DNA of 64,000 nucleotides from Prevotella sp. UBA2742 (GTDB lineage: Bacteria; Bacteroidota; Bacteroidia; Bacteroidales; Bacteroidaceae): assembly GCA_002353485.1 (NCBI GenBank), contig DEJS01000005.1:1-64000 (forward strand), given 5' to 3'. The position numbers and the translations under genes were made by a program. Of the stretch, positions 49,842-56,763 are shown in pieces. The notes below the pieces were generated by a model, which saw only the letters and a list, made by a program, of their open reading frames with translations, did no database searches and was not told where the DNA came from. Numbering within the stretch: the first letter of the stretch is position 1; every line of letters starts with the position of its first letter.

Positions 49842-50593
49842 TCAAGCAAAAACTGACTAACGCGTTCATCATTGATGACAATCAAGAGGCCATAGAGCTG
49901 CTGCAACGTATGCTGGAGAACAACTACTCTGTGCAGGTTGTAGGTACGGCGCACGATGCCGAGACGGCAGCCAATGCCATCATCAAGACTGATCCCGACC
50001 TGCTTTTCCTCGATGTGGAACTGCCCACCATGTCAGGATTAGACTTCTGCTGTCTGATACGCAACGAACTGAAACCCGAGACCAAGATTGTGTTCTACAC
50101 CGCCTACGACAAATACATGCTCGATGCCATTCGTCGCCAGGCCTTTGACTATCTGCTGAAGCCGCCCACCGAGCAGGACCTCAGTCAGATTATGCGGCGA
50201 TACTATGAAAACAAGCTGGCAGGCATTCCTCCTGCCAATATACAGTCCGGCCATCTGCCCATCATCCTGGTGGTGAATGCCATGAATGAGCACAAGACGC
50301 TGCGCCTTGCCGATATTGCCTTCTTCCGATACAACCAAGAGCGCAAGATGTGGGAGGTGGTATGTACCGACATGAGCATCTATACCCTGCGTCATCGCAC
50401 GACGGCAGATGTCATCCTAAACTATTCCGCTGACCTGGTGCAGATACACAAGCGCTATATCGTCAACATCAACCAGATCAAGATGATTCAGGAGTCGCTG
50501 TGCGTACTGAACGAACCCTTGGAACAAATCCAAGAACTTCGTATCAGCAAAAACTATCGTGCCAGCCTAATGGCAGCCTTCTATTCCTTGTAG
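49838..50593 (+). CDS. LytTR-family response regulator
   Basis: This 251-residue protein has a receiver domain with acidic Asp13/Asp14, phospho-acceptor Asp59 (LLFLDVELPTMSG) and the Lys of DYLLKPP. The C-terminal LytTR DNA-binding domain is IAFFRYNQERKMWEVVC through VQIHKRYIVNINQIKMIQ. It is translationally coupled to the kinase gene. It converges on the GH97 gene with a 13-bp overlap. LytTR regulators bind direct repeats; no target can be named here. Confidence 0.93.
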   Translation: MIKQKLTNAFIIDDNQEAIELLQRMLENNYSVQVVGTAHDAETAANAIIKTDPDLLFLDVELPTMSGLDFCCLIRNELKPETKIVFYTAYDKYMLDAIRRQAFDYLLKPPTEQDLSQIMRRYYENKLAGIPPANIQSGHLPIILVVNAMNEHKTLRLADIAFFRYNQERKMWEVVCTDMSIYTLRHRTTADVILNYSADLVQIHKRYIVNINQIKMIQESLCVLNEPLEQIQELRISKNYRASLMAAFYSL

Positions 50594-52707
50594 GTAATGA
50601 TGAGGCCGCCTAAGGGTTGCATCGTCACCTTGGCCTTGCCGTCCCTGCCTACCTTCAGCGTCTTCAGAGCAGGCACGGTAGTGCCTTTTTTCTGGGGTTC
50701 GTCGATATAATACTGCACCGTCTGTCCGGCAAACATAGGCAGCTGGAGGGTCAGCGTCATGGGCTTTGTGGTGCCGTTGAGACCTGCCACGTACCAGCGG
50801 TTGCCCGTCCTGCGCGCCAGCACGACATACCGGGTGGGGTAGCCGTCAAGGAACTGTACCTCGTCCCACGTGGTGGGCAGCTGGCGCAGGAAGTCGAGCT
50901 CAAACTGTGGCAGGCCCCCTTCAGTCCCCCCGGTAGGGGGAAGAAGGTTGTTGGGATATATGGCCACGCAGTTGACGCTGGTCTGCAGCACGATGCCCGT
51001 GGCCAGTTCGAAGATGTCAGTAGTGGCCCGCTGGTGGCGACTCTTGTTGTCGCGGCTGATATGGTGGTTCATAATGATGCCGCCCCAGTCGATAGACCCC
51101 ACGGCATTGCGGGCAAAGGGATGCATGCAGAGCTCGAAGCCCTCGTTCTGGGTGTGGTGCTCGGTGAACATGATGTTCTCTGAAGCCAGCACGGCCTCGG
51201 ACGACACGTAGTTGGGATACATACGCTCCCAGCCGCGGGGGACGGTGCATCCGTGGAACACCACTTGCAGACCATAGCGGTTGGCATCGGCCAGGATGTC
51301 TTCGTAGAGCTTCATCGTCTCCTGTTTGTCACTGCCCAGGAAGTCGACCTTGATGCCGGCTATGCCCTGTTGCTGCAGCCACGCCATCTCGCGGTTGCGG
51401 GCCAGCGCGGTGTTCATGCAGTTGCGCGGGGTCTGCGGGGCATCGTTGGCATAGCCGTTGGAGTTGTACCATAGCAGCAGCTTGACGCCTTTCTCACGGG
51501 CATAGCTGACCAGCTGAGGGATGCGGTCGCGACCGATGCGGGTGTCCCACCAGTTGTCCACCAGCACATACTCGAAGCCCATGGCAGAAGAGAGGTCTAT
51601 CATCTTGACCTGGTCTTCGTAGTTGATAGACTCGTCTTGCCACAGCAGCCACGACCACGTGTAGCGGCCGGGCTGGTACTGCTGGCTGGCCTCGTAGAGC
51701 GGCTCCACCACGTCGTACATGATGGTGGTCTCGACGATGGGTTTCAGCGTGTTGCCCACGGTGATGGTGCGCCAGGGCGTCACGGCAGGCAGCGACAGTC
51801 CTGCCCACGCGGACCCCATGCCTTGCATCTCGCCCTTGTTGGGGAAGGCGATGGTAAAGCCTCGCCCCGACTGATAGTCGCTCAGATGGGAGCCTACGTA
51901 GCCCGAGCCTACACCCGTCTCGCTAACCAGCACCCAGAGGTTGTTGGTGGGCATTCTCTGACCGTTGGTCAGAGTGTGGCGTTGCATTCTCTGACCGTTC
52001 TCTCTTAGAGAGTGTGGCGTTGCAATGGTCAGAGTGTGGCGTTGCATTGTGGGTATCCTGAACAGGCAGGGGAAGGTGTATCCCTCGCCGAAGGCAGAAC
52101 GCTCGGTGACCGGGGCATCGGCCTTGTACTCTTCCTCGTACGACGGCTTGGTGCGCTGCCACCCTACCATGGGCAGACTCTGTGGGGTCAGGAACGTGGT
52201 GGTCTGGACGGGCAGGTTGAAGGCCGTGGCCTCGTCGTAGACGATGGCCGACAGTCGGCTGCCGTCCTCCTTGGGTTGCAGCCCGTAGCGGAAGGCGATG
52301 TCGTTGTTCGACACGCTGAAGGTGATGGTCAGCGGCAGGCCCTCAGCATTGCTGTAGGTGATGTCAGCCTGTCGCGCCACATAGTGCGAGGAAGATGCTT
52401 TGGTGCGTGACATACTGTACCTGCGGTCCGTCATGTGCTCCTTCGCCTCCTTGAACGTCAGGCCTTGCGTGAAGTCGCCAATATCGGTATGCAGTCCCAG
52501 GGCTGACGGCATCAGCACCTGCTCGCCGTTGTAGCTCACCTGGTAGTACACCTTGCCCGACTCGTCACTGACGGTCACCGTCAGCCTTCCGTCAGGCGAT
52601 GTCACCATAGTCTCCTTTGCTTGTGCCGTCAGGACCATCATTCCTGCCAGCATTGCTAATAAACAATGTTTCTCTGACCGATGGTCAGAGTGTGGCGTTG
52701 CAATCAT
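50581..52707 (-). CDS. GH97 glycosidase, probably retaining (alpha-galactosidase-like)
   Basis: This 708-residue protein starts with ATG followed at once by a palindromic element (MIATPHSDHRSE), then a signal-like segment (KHCLLAMLAGMMVLTAQA). The N-terminal beta-sandwich (TSPDGRLTVTVSDESGKVYYQVSYNG) is typical of GH97. The catalytic barrel includes FEYVLVDNWWD, GVKLLLWYNSNG and IKVDFLGSDKQ, where Asp455 sits at the nucleophile position of retaining GH97 members. A C-terminal sandwich follows. Three more element copies add MQRHTLTIATPHSLRENGQR and MQRHTLTNGQR near residue 230. A G-rich repeat adds LLPPTGGTEGG. The gene is coupled to the GH35 gene by ATGA (52704-52707). Confidence 0.88.
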   Translation of the reverse strand: MIATPHSDHRSEKHCLLAMLAGMMVLTAQAKETMVTSPDGRLTVTVSDESGKVYYQVSYNGEQVLMPSALGLHTDIGDFTQGLTFKEAKEHMTDRRYSMSRTKASSSHYVARQADITYSNAEGLPLTITFSVSNNDIAFRYGLQPKEDGSRLSAIVYDEATAFNLPVQTTTFLTPQSLPMVGWQRTKPSYEEEYKADAPVTERSAFGEGYTFPCLFRIPTMQRHTLTIATPHSLRENGQRMQRHTLTNGQRMPTNNLWVLVSETGVGSGYVGSHLSDYQSGRGFTIAFPNKGEMQGMGSAWAGLSLPAVTPWRTITVGNTLKPIVETTIMYDVVEPLYEASQQYQPGRYTWSWLLWQDESINYEDQVKMIDLSSAMGFEYVLVDNWWDTRIGRDRIPQLVSYAREKGVKLLLWYNSNGYANDAPQTPRNCMNTALARNREMAWLQQQGIAGIKVDFLGSDKQETMKLYEDILADANRYGLQVVFHGCTVPRGWERMYPNYVSSEAVLASENIMFTEHHTQNEGFELCMHPFARNAVGSIDWGGIIMNHHISRDNKSRHQRATTDIFELATGIVLQTSVNCVAIYPNNLLPPTGGTEGGLPQFELDFLRQLPTTWDEVQFLDGYPTRYVVLARRTGNRWYVAGLNGTTKPMTLTLQLPMFAGQTVQYYIDEPQKKGTTVPALKTLKVGRDGKAKVTMQPLGGLIITYKE
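50913..50947 (-). repeat. G-rich palindromic repeat inside GH97
   Basis: The plus strand reads GGCCCCCTTCAGTCCCCCCG followed by GTAGGGGGAAGAAGG, with CCCCC and GGGGG pairing. It encodes LLPPTGGTEGG in frame before the last barrel elements. Confidence 0.6.
51956..52048 (-). repeat. Three abutting palindromic element copies inside GH97
   Basis: The copies are 51956-51988 (33 nt), 51989-52026 (38 nt, stem CTCTCT-T-AGAGAG) and 52027-52048 (22-nt half copy). They total 93 nt, so the frame is kept. Read in the gene, the outer two give MQRHTLT and the middle one IATPHSLRENGQR, showing that two reading phases are used. Confidence 0.9.
52672..52704 (-). repeat. 33-nt palindromic element directly after the GH97 start codon
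   Basis: A perfect copy with stem CTCTGACC-GAT-GGTCAGAG encodes IATPHSDHRSE as residues 2-12. It begins at the base after the ATG and touches the stop codon of the GH35 gene. Confidence 0.9.
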
Positions 52708-54263
52708 TCGTATGTGTATAGTTTGATGTGTAGTATCTTCCAGTCGCCGCAGGCTATCTGGGCATGGCGCCCCTGGTGGTTCTCGTCTCCGTTGTTGCGC
52801 CGTAGGTAGTGCATCGTGCCTTCTTCGTCGATGCTCACCTCGTCTATAGAGCCAATGCCCACCTGAACCGTCTCTGACCGATGGTCAGAGTGTTTATTAA
52901 CAATCTCTGACCTTTGGTTAGAGTGTGGCGTTGCAATCTCTGACCCAAACCTCACCACTACGCCAGTGCCAGCCAGCAGGTACTCGCTCTTGCTGAGCTT
53001 TACCAGCATGGCACCGCCTTCGGGCCATGCCGACCCCTCAGGGGTCTGTGGGGCCCAGGGCAGCGTATGATAGTGGCGACAGGTAATGCGCATGTCCTCG
53101 TCTTGGATGATGCGTTCCTTGTCCTGCCGGTCGAACAGCAGGCCCCACGACAAAGTACTATCCGGCAATTTACTATTTACGATTTGTTTGAGCAGGTCAT
53201 AGGCCCGGGCGAGGTTTTCTGTTGCCTTGGGCGAGGCTTGGTCGATGGCGAAGGGCGAGAACCCCAGTGCATGATGCTCGCCAAAGACATACATGGCGCG
53301 GGCGCCGCAGTCCTCAGTGCAATGGCACTCAGGGACGAAGAGCGGATTGCCGGGCAGGGCATACCGGTCGGCCCAGTCCTTGAAGCCTGCATCGTAGATG
53401 TCAGGGGCCAGGCACAGCAGCCCGGGGGCTCCCGCCTTCCAGAAGTCTATAAGATGAGCCAGCGGACCGGCAGAGGGGTATTGGCCGGGCTGGCGGTTGC
53501 GGCTGTTCATTGCGGCATTGACATACAGCGGCATCTGGGTGTAGCGTCGGGCCGTCTCACACAGCCGACCCACGTACCTGGCATAGTGGTAGGCCATGAA
53601 CTTCTCCTCACCGTAGGGGTCGCTGCCGTATAGCTGTCGCCAGGTGGTGGGCTTGCTGATGCCCAGCGTCTTATACAATTTGCGGGGTATGGGCTCATCG
53701 TAAGCCCTCTCTGCCAGCGGCGAGTGGTCGCGGGCCGACTCCAGCATGCCTATCTCGTTCTCCACCTGCACCATCGACACCACGTCGCCGGCAGTCTGGC
53801 TCAGGTGTCGCATCAAGGCTCCAAAGGCACGGTTGTCGGCCTGGAACACTTCCTCCGAGAAGCACGAGGCTATCTCCAGCCGCTTGCCCTCCTTGGTCTG
53901 GGCGCGAGGGAATCGCTTGGTGTCTTTCTTAAACCACAAGGGAGCGTAGCACGACATAGAGTTCTTCCAGGCGCCGAACCACAGGAACACCAGCTTCAGC
54001 CCGTTCTCTCTGGCCCGAAGCACGGTGCGGTCAATGAGGGTGTAGTCGAAACGGCCCTCCTCTGGTTCCAGAAACTCCCAGTAGGCAGGCGTCAGCACGG
54101 TGTTCAGCCCTAAGGCCTTCATGCGGGGCATCACCCGGTCGATATCCTCTACCGAGGTCACTGCCGAGTTGCTCAGCTCGCCGCCCAGAATAAAAAGCCT
54201 CTCCTGGGCCTGTAGCCCAAAGGCAGTCATCGTCAGTAGTAGTACAAGCAGACGTATACGCAT
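52704..54263 (-). CDS. Secreted GH35 beta-galactosidase with DUF5597-type C-terminus
   Basis: The start is taken at Met 54263, in front of the signal peptide MRIRLLVLLLTMTAFGLQA, giving 519 residues. A longer frame to 54356 would bury the signal and cover the promoter. The GH35 barrel shows NTVLTPAYWEFLEPEEGRFD, acid/base Glu170 (VQVENEIGM) and nucleophile Glu312 (VPECHCTE). The C-terminal beta domain (YLLAGTGVVVRFG, then VGIGSIDEVSID and NNGDENHQGRHAQI) matches DUF5597, a fusion common in Bacteroidota. Two tandem palindromic elements split this domain between VVRFGSE and VQVGIGSIDE. Predicted substrate: terminal beta-galactose or related residues. Confidence 0.87.
   Translation of the reverse strand: MRIRLLVLLLTMTAFGLQAQERLFILGGELSNSAVTSVEDIDRVMPRMKALGLNTVLTPAYWEFLEPEEGRFDYTLIDRTVLRARENGLKLVFLWFGAWKNSMSCYAPLWFKKDTKRFPRAQTKEGKRLEIASCFSEEVFQADNRAFGALMRHLSQTAGDVVSMVQVENEIGMLESARDHSPLAERAYDEPIPRKLYKTLGISKPTTWRQLYGSDPYGEEKFMAYHYARYVGRLCETARRYTQMPLYVNAAMNSRNRQPGQYPSAGPLAHLIDFWKAGAPGLLCLAPDIYDAGFKDWADRYALPGNPLFVPECHCTEDCGARAMYVFGEHHALGFSPFAIDQASPKATENLARAYDLLKQIVNSKLPDSTLSWGLLFDRQDKERIIQDEDMRITCRHYHTLPWAPQTPEGSAWPEGGAMLVKLSKSEYLLAGTGVVVRFGSEIATPHSNQRSEIVNKHSDHRSETVQVGIGSIDEVSIDEEGTMHYLRRNNGDENHQGRHAQIACGDWKILHIKLYTYE
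52872..52945 (-). repeat. Two tandem 33-nt elements plus a third stem fragment in GH35
   Basis: The copy at 52872-52904 has a perfect stem but a divergent tail (TGTTTATTAACAAT). The copy at 52905-52937 has the normal tail. CTCTGACC at 52938-52945 looks like the start of another. They encode IATPHSNQRSE and IVNKHSDHRSE. Confidence 0.85.
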
Positions 54264-54301
54264 AGCAGAATATTTATAGTTCTTAATCGTTATCAGCACT
54301 G

Positions 54302-54332
54302 CAAAAATACAAACTTTTGCGCAACTGGCCAA
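54302..54332 (-). promoter_or_regulatory. Promoter of the GH35-GH97 operon
   Basis: The minus strand has TATTTTTG (54302-54309) and TTG (54330-54332) with 20-bp spacing. The leader would be about 33 nt before the ATG at 54263, which supports that start codon. Confidence 0.6.
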
Positions 54333-54384
54333 ATTAATTTCTTCCAAAATATACAAATTCCTCTTCGGACCGTCGGGCTAAACC

Positions 54385-54446
54385 TTCTCTGACCGTTCTC
54401 TCTTAGAGAGTGTGGCGTTGCAATGGTCAGAGTGTGGCGTTGCATT
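54385..54446 (-). repeat. Intergenic compound palindromic element, 62 bp identical to the GH97 copy
   Basis: A 38-nt copy followed by a 22-nt half copy is identical over 62 bp to 51987-52048 inside GH97. It lies upstream of the GH35 promoter. Confidence 0.9.
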
Positions 54447-54499
54447 CCATATTGACAAAGCAAAGTCCGATTGCATGGAAGAAAAGCCACAACGGCCTT

Positions 54500-54583
54500 G
54501 GTACAATGCGTTTGTACAGCAGGTACAAACCTATTGTACTTGCAGTACAAACGCATTGTATCAGGAGTACACGCCGTCTGTAC
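54500..54583. repeat. Long near-perfect hairpin plus a second small hairpin
   Basis: GGTACAATGCGTTTGTAC (54500-54517) pairs with GTACAAACGCATTGTATC (54545-54562). The inner sequence keeps pairing (GCAGGTACAA with TTGTACTTGC), so about 28 of 30 positions pair around a 3-nt loop. GTACA/TGTAC at 54567-54583 forms another. TGTAC-type boxes recur six times. No coding potential is convincing in 54447-54826. Confidence 0.75.
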
Positions 54584-54694
54584 CAGGGCAGCGTAGGCAG
54601 ATCAGGAGACAAAAGGATTAGAGAACCGTTCCCAGCTTTCACAATTCAATATCGCAGTGAACGGTATCAGCAGGATGTATATGGGGTGATTCCG

Positions 54695-54714
54695 AGAACC
54701 GACCCCGTGATTTT
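54695..54714 (+). repeat. 20-nt motif, first copy
   Basis: AGAACCGACCCCGTGATTTT recurs with one mismatch at 56294-56313, inverted at 56021-56039, and in a weaker form at 56322-56340. The copies bracket the DUF3791/DUF3990 module. Confidence 0.7.
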
Positions 54715-54798
54715 CCAGGCCGCCCGTCGTGGCGGTCTTTTTGGGGAGACTATACACAGAAATTCAAACTAAAAGGATGCTATATAGAAAAAGTTTTG

Positions 54799-54806
54799 TA
54801 ACTTTG
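54799..54806 (+). promoter_or_regulatory. -7 box of the DUF3791/DUF3990 module
   Basis: TAACTTTG matches TAnnTTTG and lies 20 bp before the first ATG. No clear -33 element is present. Confidence 0.5.
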
Positions 54807-54826
54807 CACCCAAAAGCATATGAAGT

Positions 54827-55042
54827 ATGAGAACGGAGCATTTGGATTTCGTTACTTTCTGCGTAGGCAGCCTGTCGGATGCGCTTCATAAGAGTGCGTC
54901 GCAGGTGTATGGTGCCCTGCGGTCGTCGGGAGTACTGAACGACTATATTGTGCCCTGCTATGACGTGTTGCACACGTTCAGCAAGGACTATCTTGTGGAG
55001 GAACTGACTGAAGTTTTAAAGGAAAGGGGAGCGCTGGCATGA
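54827..55042 (+). CDS. DUF3791-family small protein
   Basis: This 71-residue protein (MRTEHLDFVTFCVGSLSDAL, then KSASQVYGALRSSGVLNDYI and YDVLHTFSKDYLVEELTEVL) fits the DUF3791 pattern: a short helical protein with a middle motif on adopting a Y-x-x-L-x-x-S/T-G form and an E-rich helix at the end. DUF3791 genes are nearly always found beside DUF3990 genes, where they are candidates for the antitoxin. The stop overlaps the next start as ATGA (55039-55042), so the two are translationally coupled. Confidence 0.7.
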   Translation: MRTEHLDFVTFCVGSLSDALHKSASQVYGALRSSGVLNDYIVPCYDVLHTFSKDYLVEELTEVLKERGALA

Positions 55043-55512
55043 GACTCTATCACGCATCGACCTCGATAATTGAAAAGCCCGACGTGCTGCATTCACGCGA
55101 CAAGTTGGACTTCGGAAAGGGATTCTATCTGACAGCCATTCGAGAACAGGCCGTCCGCTATGCCGAGCGATTCACTCGTAGAGGCAAGGAGGCATTCATC
55201 AATGAGTATGAACTGGACGAAGAAACACCAGACTTCACCATCAAATCCTTTCCAAGTTACGATGAAGCATGGCTCGACTATGTGGCCATTTGCAGGAAGG
55301 GAGAGAAGCCACAGCAGACGTATGATGCTGTGGCTGGCGGCATAGCAAACGACAAGGTGTTTAATACCGTTGACCTCTATTTCGCGGGAGTCATTTCCAA
55401 GGACGAAGCGTTAGGCAGATTGAAATACGAGAAACCGAACCACCAGTTATGCATTCTGAACGGACTGATGCTTGACCGTCATCTTCATTTCATTAAAGCT
55501 GAAAGGATATAA
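55039..55512 (+). CDS. DUF3990-family protein, putative ADP-ribosyltransferase-like toxin
   Basis: This 157-residue protein has no signal peptide. The N-terminal LYHASTSIIEKPDVLHSRDKLDFGKGFYLT has the order of an ADP-ribosyltransferase fold: a Y/H-containing first strand (LYHAS) and a G-K-G-F-Y-L-T segment like the NAD-binding STS/YxT region. ALDEE-type acidic residues and HQLCILNGLMLDRHLHFIKAE at the C-terminus match DUF3990. Fold assignment to the ART superfamily is prior knowledge of the family, not shown here. Flanking DUF3791 genes suggest a toxin/antitoxin module. Confidence 0.65.
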   Translation: MRLYHASTSIIEKPDVLHSRDKLDFGKGFYLTAIREQAVRYAERFTRRGKEAFINEYELDEETPDFTIKSFPSYDEAWLDYVAICRKGEKPQQTYDAVAGGIANDKVFNTVDLYFAGVISKDEALGRLKYEKPNHQLCILNGLMLDRHLHFIKAERI

Positions 55513-55514
55513 CT

Positions 55515-55721
55515 ATGGAAGCCAACAAGACGATACTTCAGATGAAATATGCAAGGATAGTGGCTATCTTTGCAAAGGAATCAGGCTTGTCGCTTGAGGA
55601 TGCCTTGGCTTTCTTCTATGATTCTGACACGTATAAACTCATCAGTGAGGGCGTGGCCGACATGCATTGCCGCAGTGATGAGTATCTGGCTGACGAGTTG
55701 ATGTTGGAATACAAGGAGTAG
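55515..55721 (+). CDS. Second DUF3791-family small protein
   Basis: This 68-residue protein (MKYARIVAIFAKESGLSLED, ALAFFYDSDTYKLISEGVAD, MHCRSDEYLADELMLEYKE) starts 2 bp after the DUF3990 stop. Motif order (SGLSLEDALAFFYDSDTYKLI, then Y-L-A-D-E-L) is the DUF3791 pattern and is clearer than in the first copy. Having one copy on each side of DUF3990 is notable; one or both may neutralise it. Confidence 0.75.
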   Translation: MEANKTILQMKYARIVAIFAKESGLSLEDALAFFYDSDTYKLISEGVADMHCRSDEYLADELMLEYKE

Positions 55722-55783
55722 ACCAGTTTAGTCTCTGTTTCGACAGCTTTCATGGACCGCGGGATTATTTTCCGTCAAGCTGG

Positions 55784-56017
55784 TCATTTCACTATATACT
55801 TTTTGCCGTTCTGGATGACGATGCCCTTCGAGGGCAATACTGGTACTTGCTGCCCTTTGAGGTTGAAACTCTTCAAACCATTATGTTGTTTCCCGTGATG
55901 CAAGGTGGTACTAATGTCTGTAGGAACAGAACCGTTTTCTAACAAGACATTACCATGGGCTGTACATTTGAGCACCTTATAGACCCCTCCTATTGCCGCC
56001 TGGTTGTATGTTCCCAT
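55784..56017 (-). pseudogene. C-terminal fragment with type IX-sorting-like tail
   Basis: A 77-codon minus-strand frame ends FNLKGQQVPVLPSKGIVIQN, then GKKYIVK. This is the usual close of Prevotella and Porphyromonas secreted proteins (N-L-x-G-Q-x-V, then K-G-I-x-I-x-N-G-K-K), a type IX sorting-like tail. The upstream part of such a protein is missing, so this is a remnant. The start shown is only the first Met of the frame. Confidence 0.5.
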
Positions 56018-56020
56018 AAA

Positions 56021-56039
56021 GAATCATGGGGTCGGTTCT
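56021..56039 (-). repeat. 20-nt motif, inverted copy
   Basis: The minus strand reads AGAACCGACCCCATGATTC, abutting the stem of the palindromic element at 56034-56064. Confidence 0.65.
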
Positions 56040-56064
56040 CTCTTCGAGAGTGTGGCGTTGCAAT
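56034..56064 (-). repeat. Palindromic element, intergenic or in gene fragment
   Basis: Stem CTCTC-TTC-GAGAG is followed by the exact tail TGTGGCGTTGCAAT. Confidence 0.85.
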
Positions 56065-56293
56065 CTGGTGATCATTTTTCAGTTTCTGAATAACTCCAAA
56101 CGAAACGCCTGTCAGCCGGGACAACTGCCTGACTCCTGCCCCAAAGGAGAGAGCGTATCTTATACGTGGCAGAGGCCTGTACCGCTTGTCTTCCGTATCG
56201 GTCTGGCCATATATTCCACAAGAAAATTGCTTAACGATGGCAAATTTACAAACATATTCTGATAAAACCAAATTAATTACAAAAATGATCACA

Positions 56294-56340
56294 AGAACCG
56301 ACCACGTGATTTTTACACCTTAGAACTACCCACGTGATCT
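56294..56340 (+). repeat. 20-nt motif, two direct copies at 28-nt spacing
   Basis: AGAACCGACCACGTGATTTT (56294-56313) is followed by AGAACTACCCACGTGATCT (56322-56340). The second overlaps the end of the immunity-like gene. Confidence 0.65.
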
Positions 56341-56763
56341 CACTGTAAAATTACATGTGACGGAATAATGAATGTCTAAATTCTTTATTAATAATTCCCA
56401 ATTATTCAAAGGATATTTTTCGCCTTTAGGCTGAGATTCACAGTTGATTTTTAACTCGTACTCATCCGCAATAAAAATGTGTAAATCATAAATAAGTGGG
56501 GCTAATTCAATTTTTTCTATCCTTTTCTTTTCCAACTGCATAGCTGCAACTGCAATTTTACCAACATTTGCGGTAGTGTCATCGTCTGCTGTCGCCAGAA
56601 TCTTACCAGAATGCAAAATTTCCCAATAGCACCATATCCAGATAGAGTTGTTCTTTTCTGTTTCAATTAGCAAGATACTCCCAGCAGCACCTCCTGCTCT
56701 TGAATATTTGATATTGTCACCTTTTAGCATTTGCAAGCTTTCTCCTAATGATAATGTATTCAT
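56326..56763 (-). CDS. Probable immunity protein for the adjacent Rhs toxin
   Basis: This 145-residue protein has no signal peptide and no transmembrane helix, and is acidic/hydrophobic mixed (LGESLQMLKGDNIKYSRAGG, SIWIWCYWEILHSGKILATA, LIYDLHIFIADEYELKI). The family is not recognised. Its start overlaps the stop of the Rhs gene by ATGA (56760-56763). It is as AT-rich as the toxin end and unlike the G/C-rich Rhs core. This is the typical position and composition of a cognate immunity gene; the role is inferred from context only. Confidence 0.55.
   Translation of the reverse strand: MNTLSLGESLQMLKGDNIKYSRAGGAAGSILLIETEKNNSIWIWCYWEILHSGKILATADDDTTANVGKIAVAAMQLEKKRIEKIELAPLIYDLHIFIADEYELKINCESQPKGEKYPLNNWELLIKNLDIHYSVTCNFTVRSRG

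Larger units (their letters stand above)
55990..56292 (-). pseudogene. Fragment with a helix-turn-helix, ending in a palindromic element
   Basis: The frame encodes RYALSFGAGVRQLSRLTGVS, then FGVIQKLKNDH, which reads like the recognition helix region of a resolvase- or transposase-type DNA-binding protein. It then passes in frame into QIATPHSRRENRP from the element at 56034-56064. The family is not recognised and the protein looks truncated at both ends. It could be a small real gene. Confidence 0.3.

Noticed and set aside
54264..54356. Longer N-terminus for the GH35 protein (start at 54356)
   Set aside because: It would place 31 residues before an excellent signal peptide and run across the promoter at 54302-54332.
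54412..54621. 69-codon plus-strand frame over the element and hairpin region
   Set aside because: It is made of the palindromic element and hairpin arms, with no recognisable protein features.
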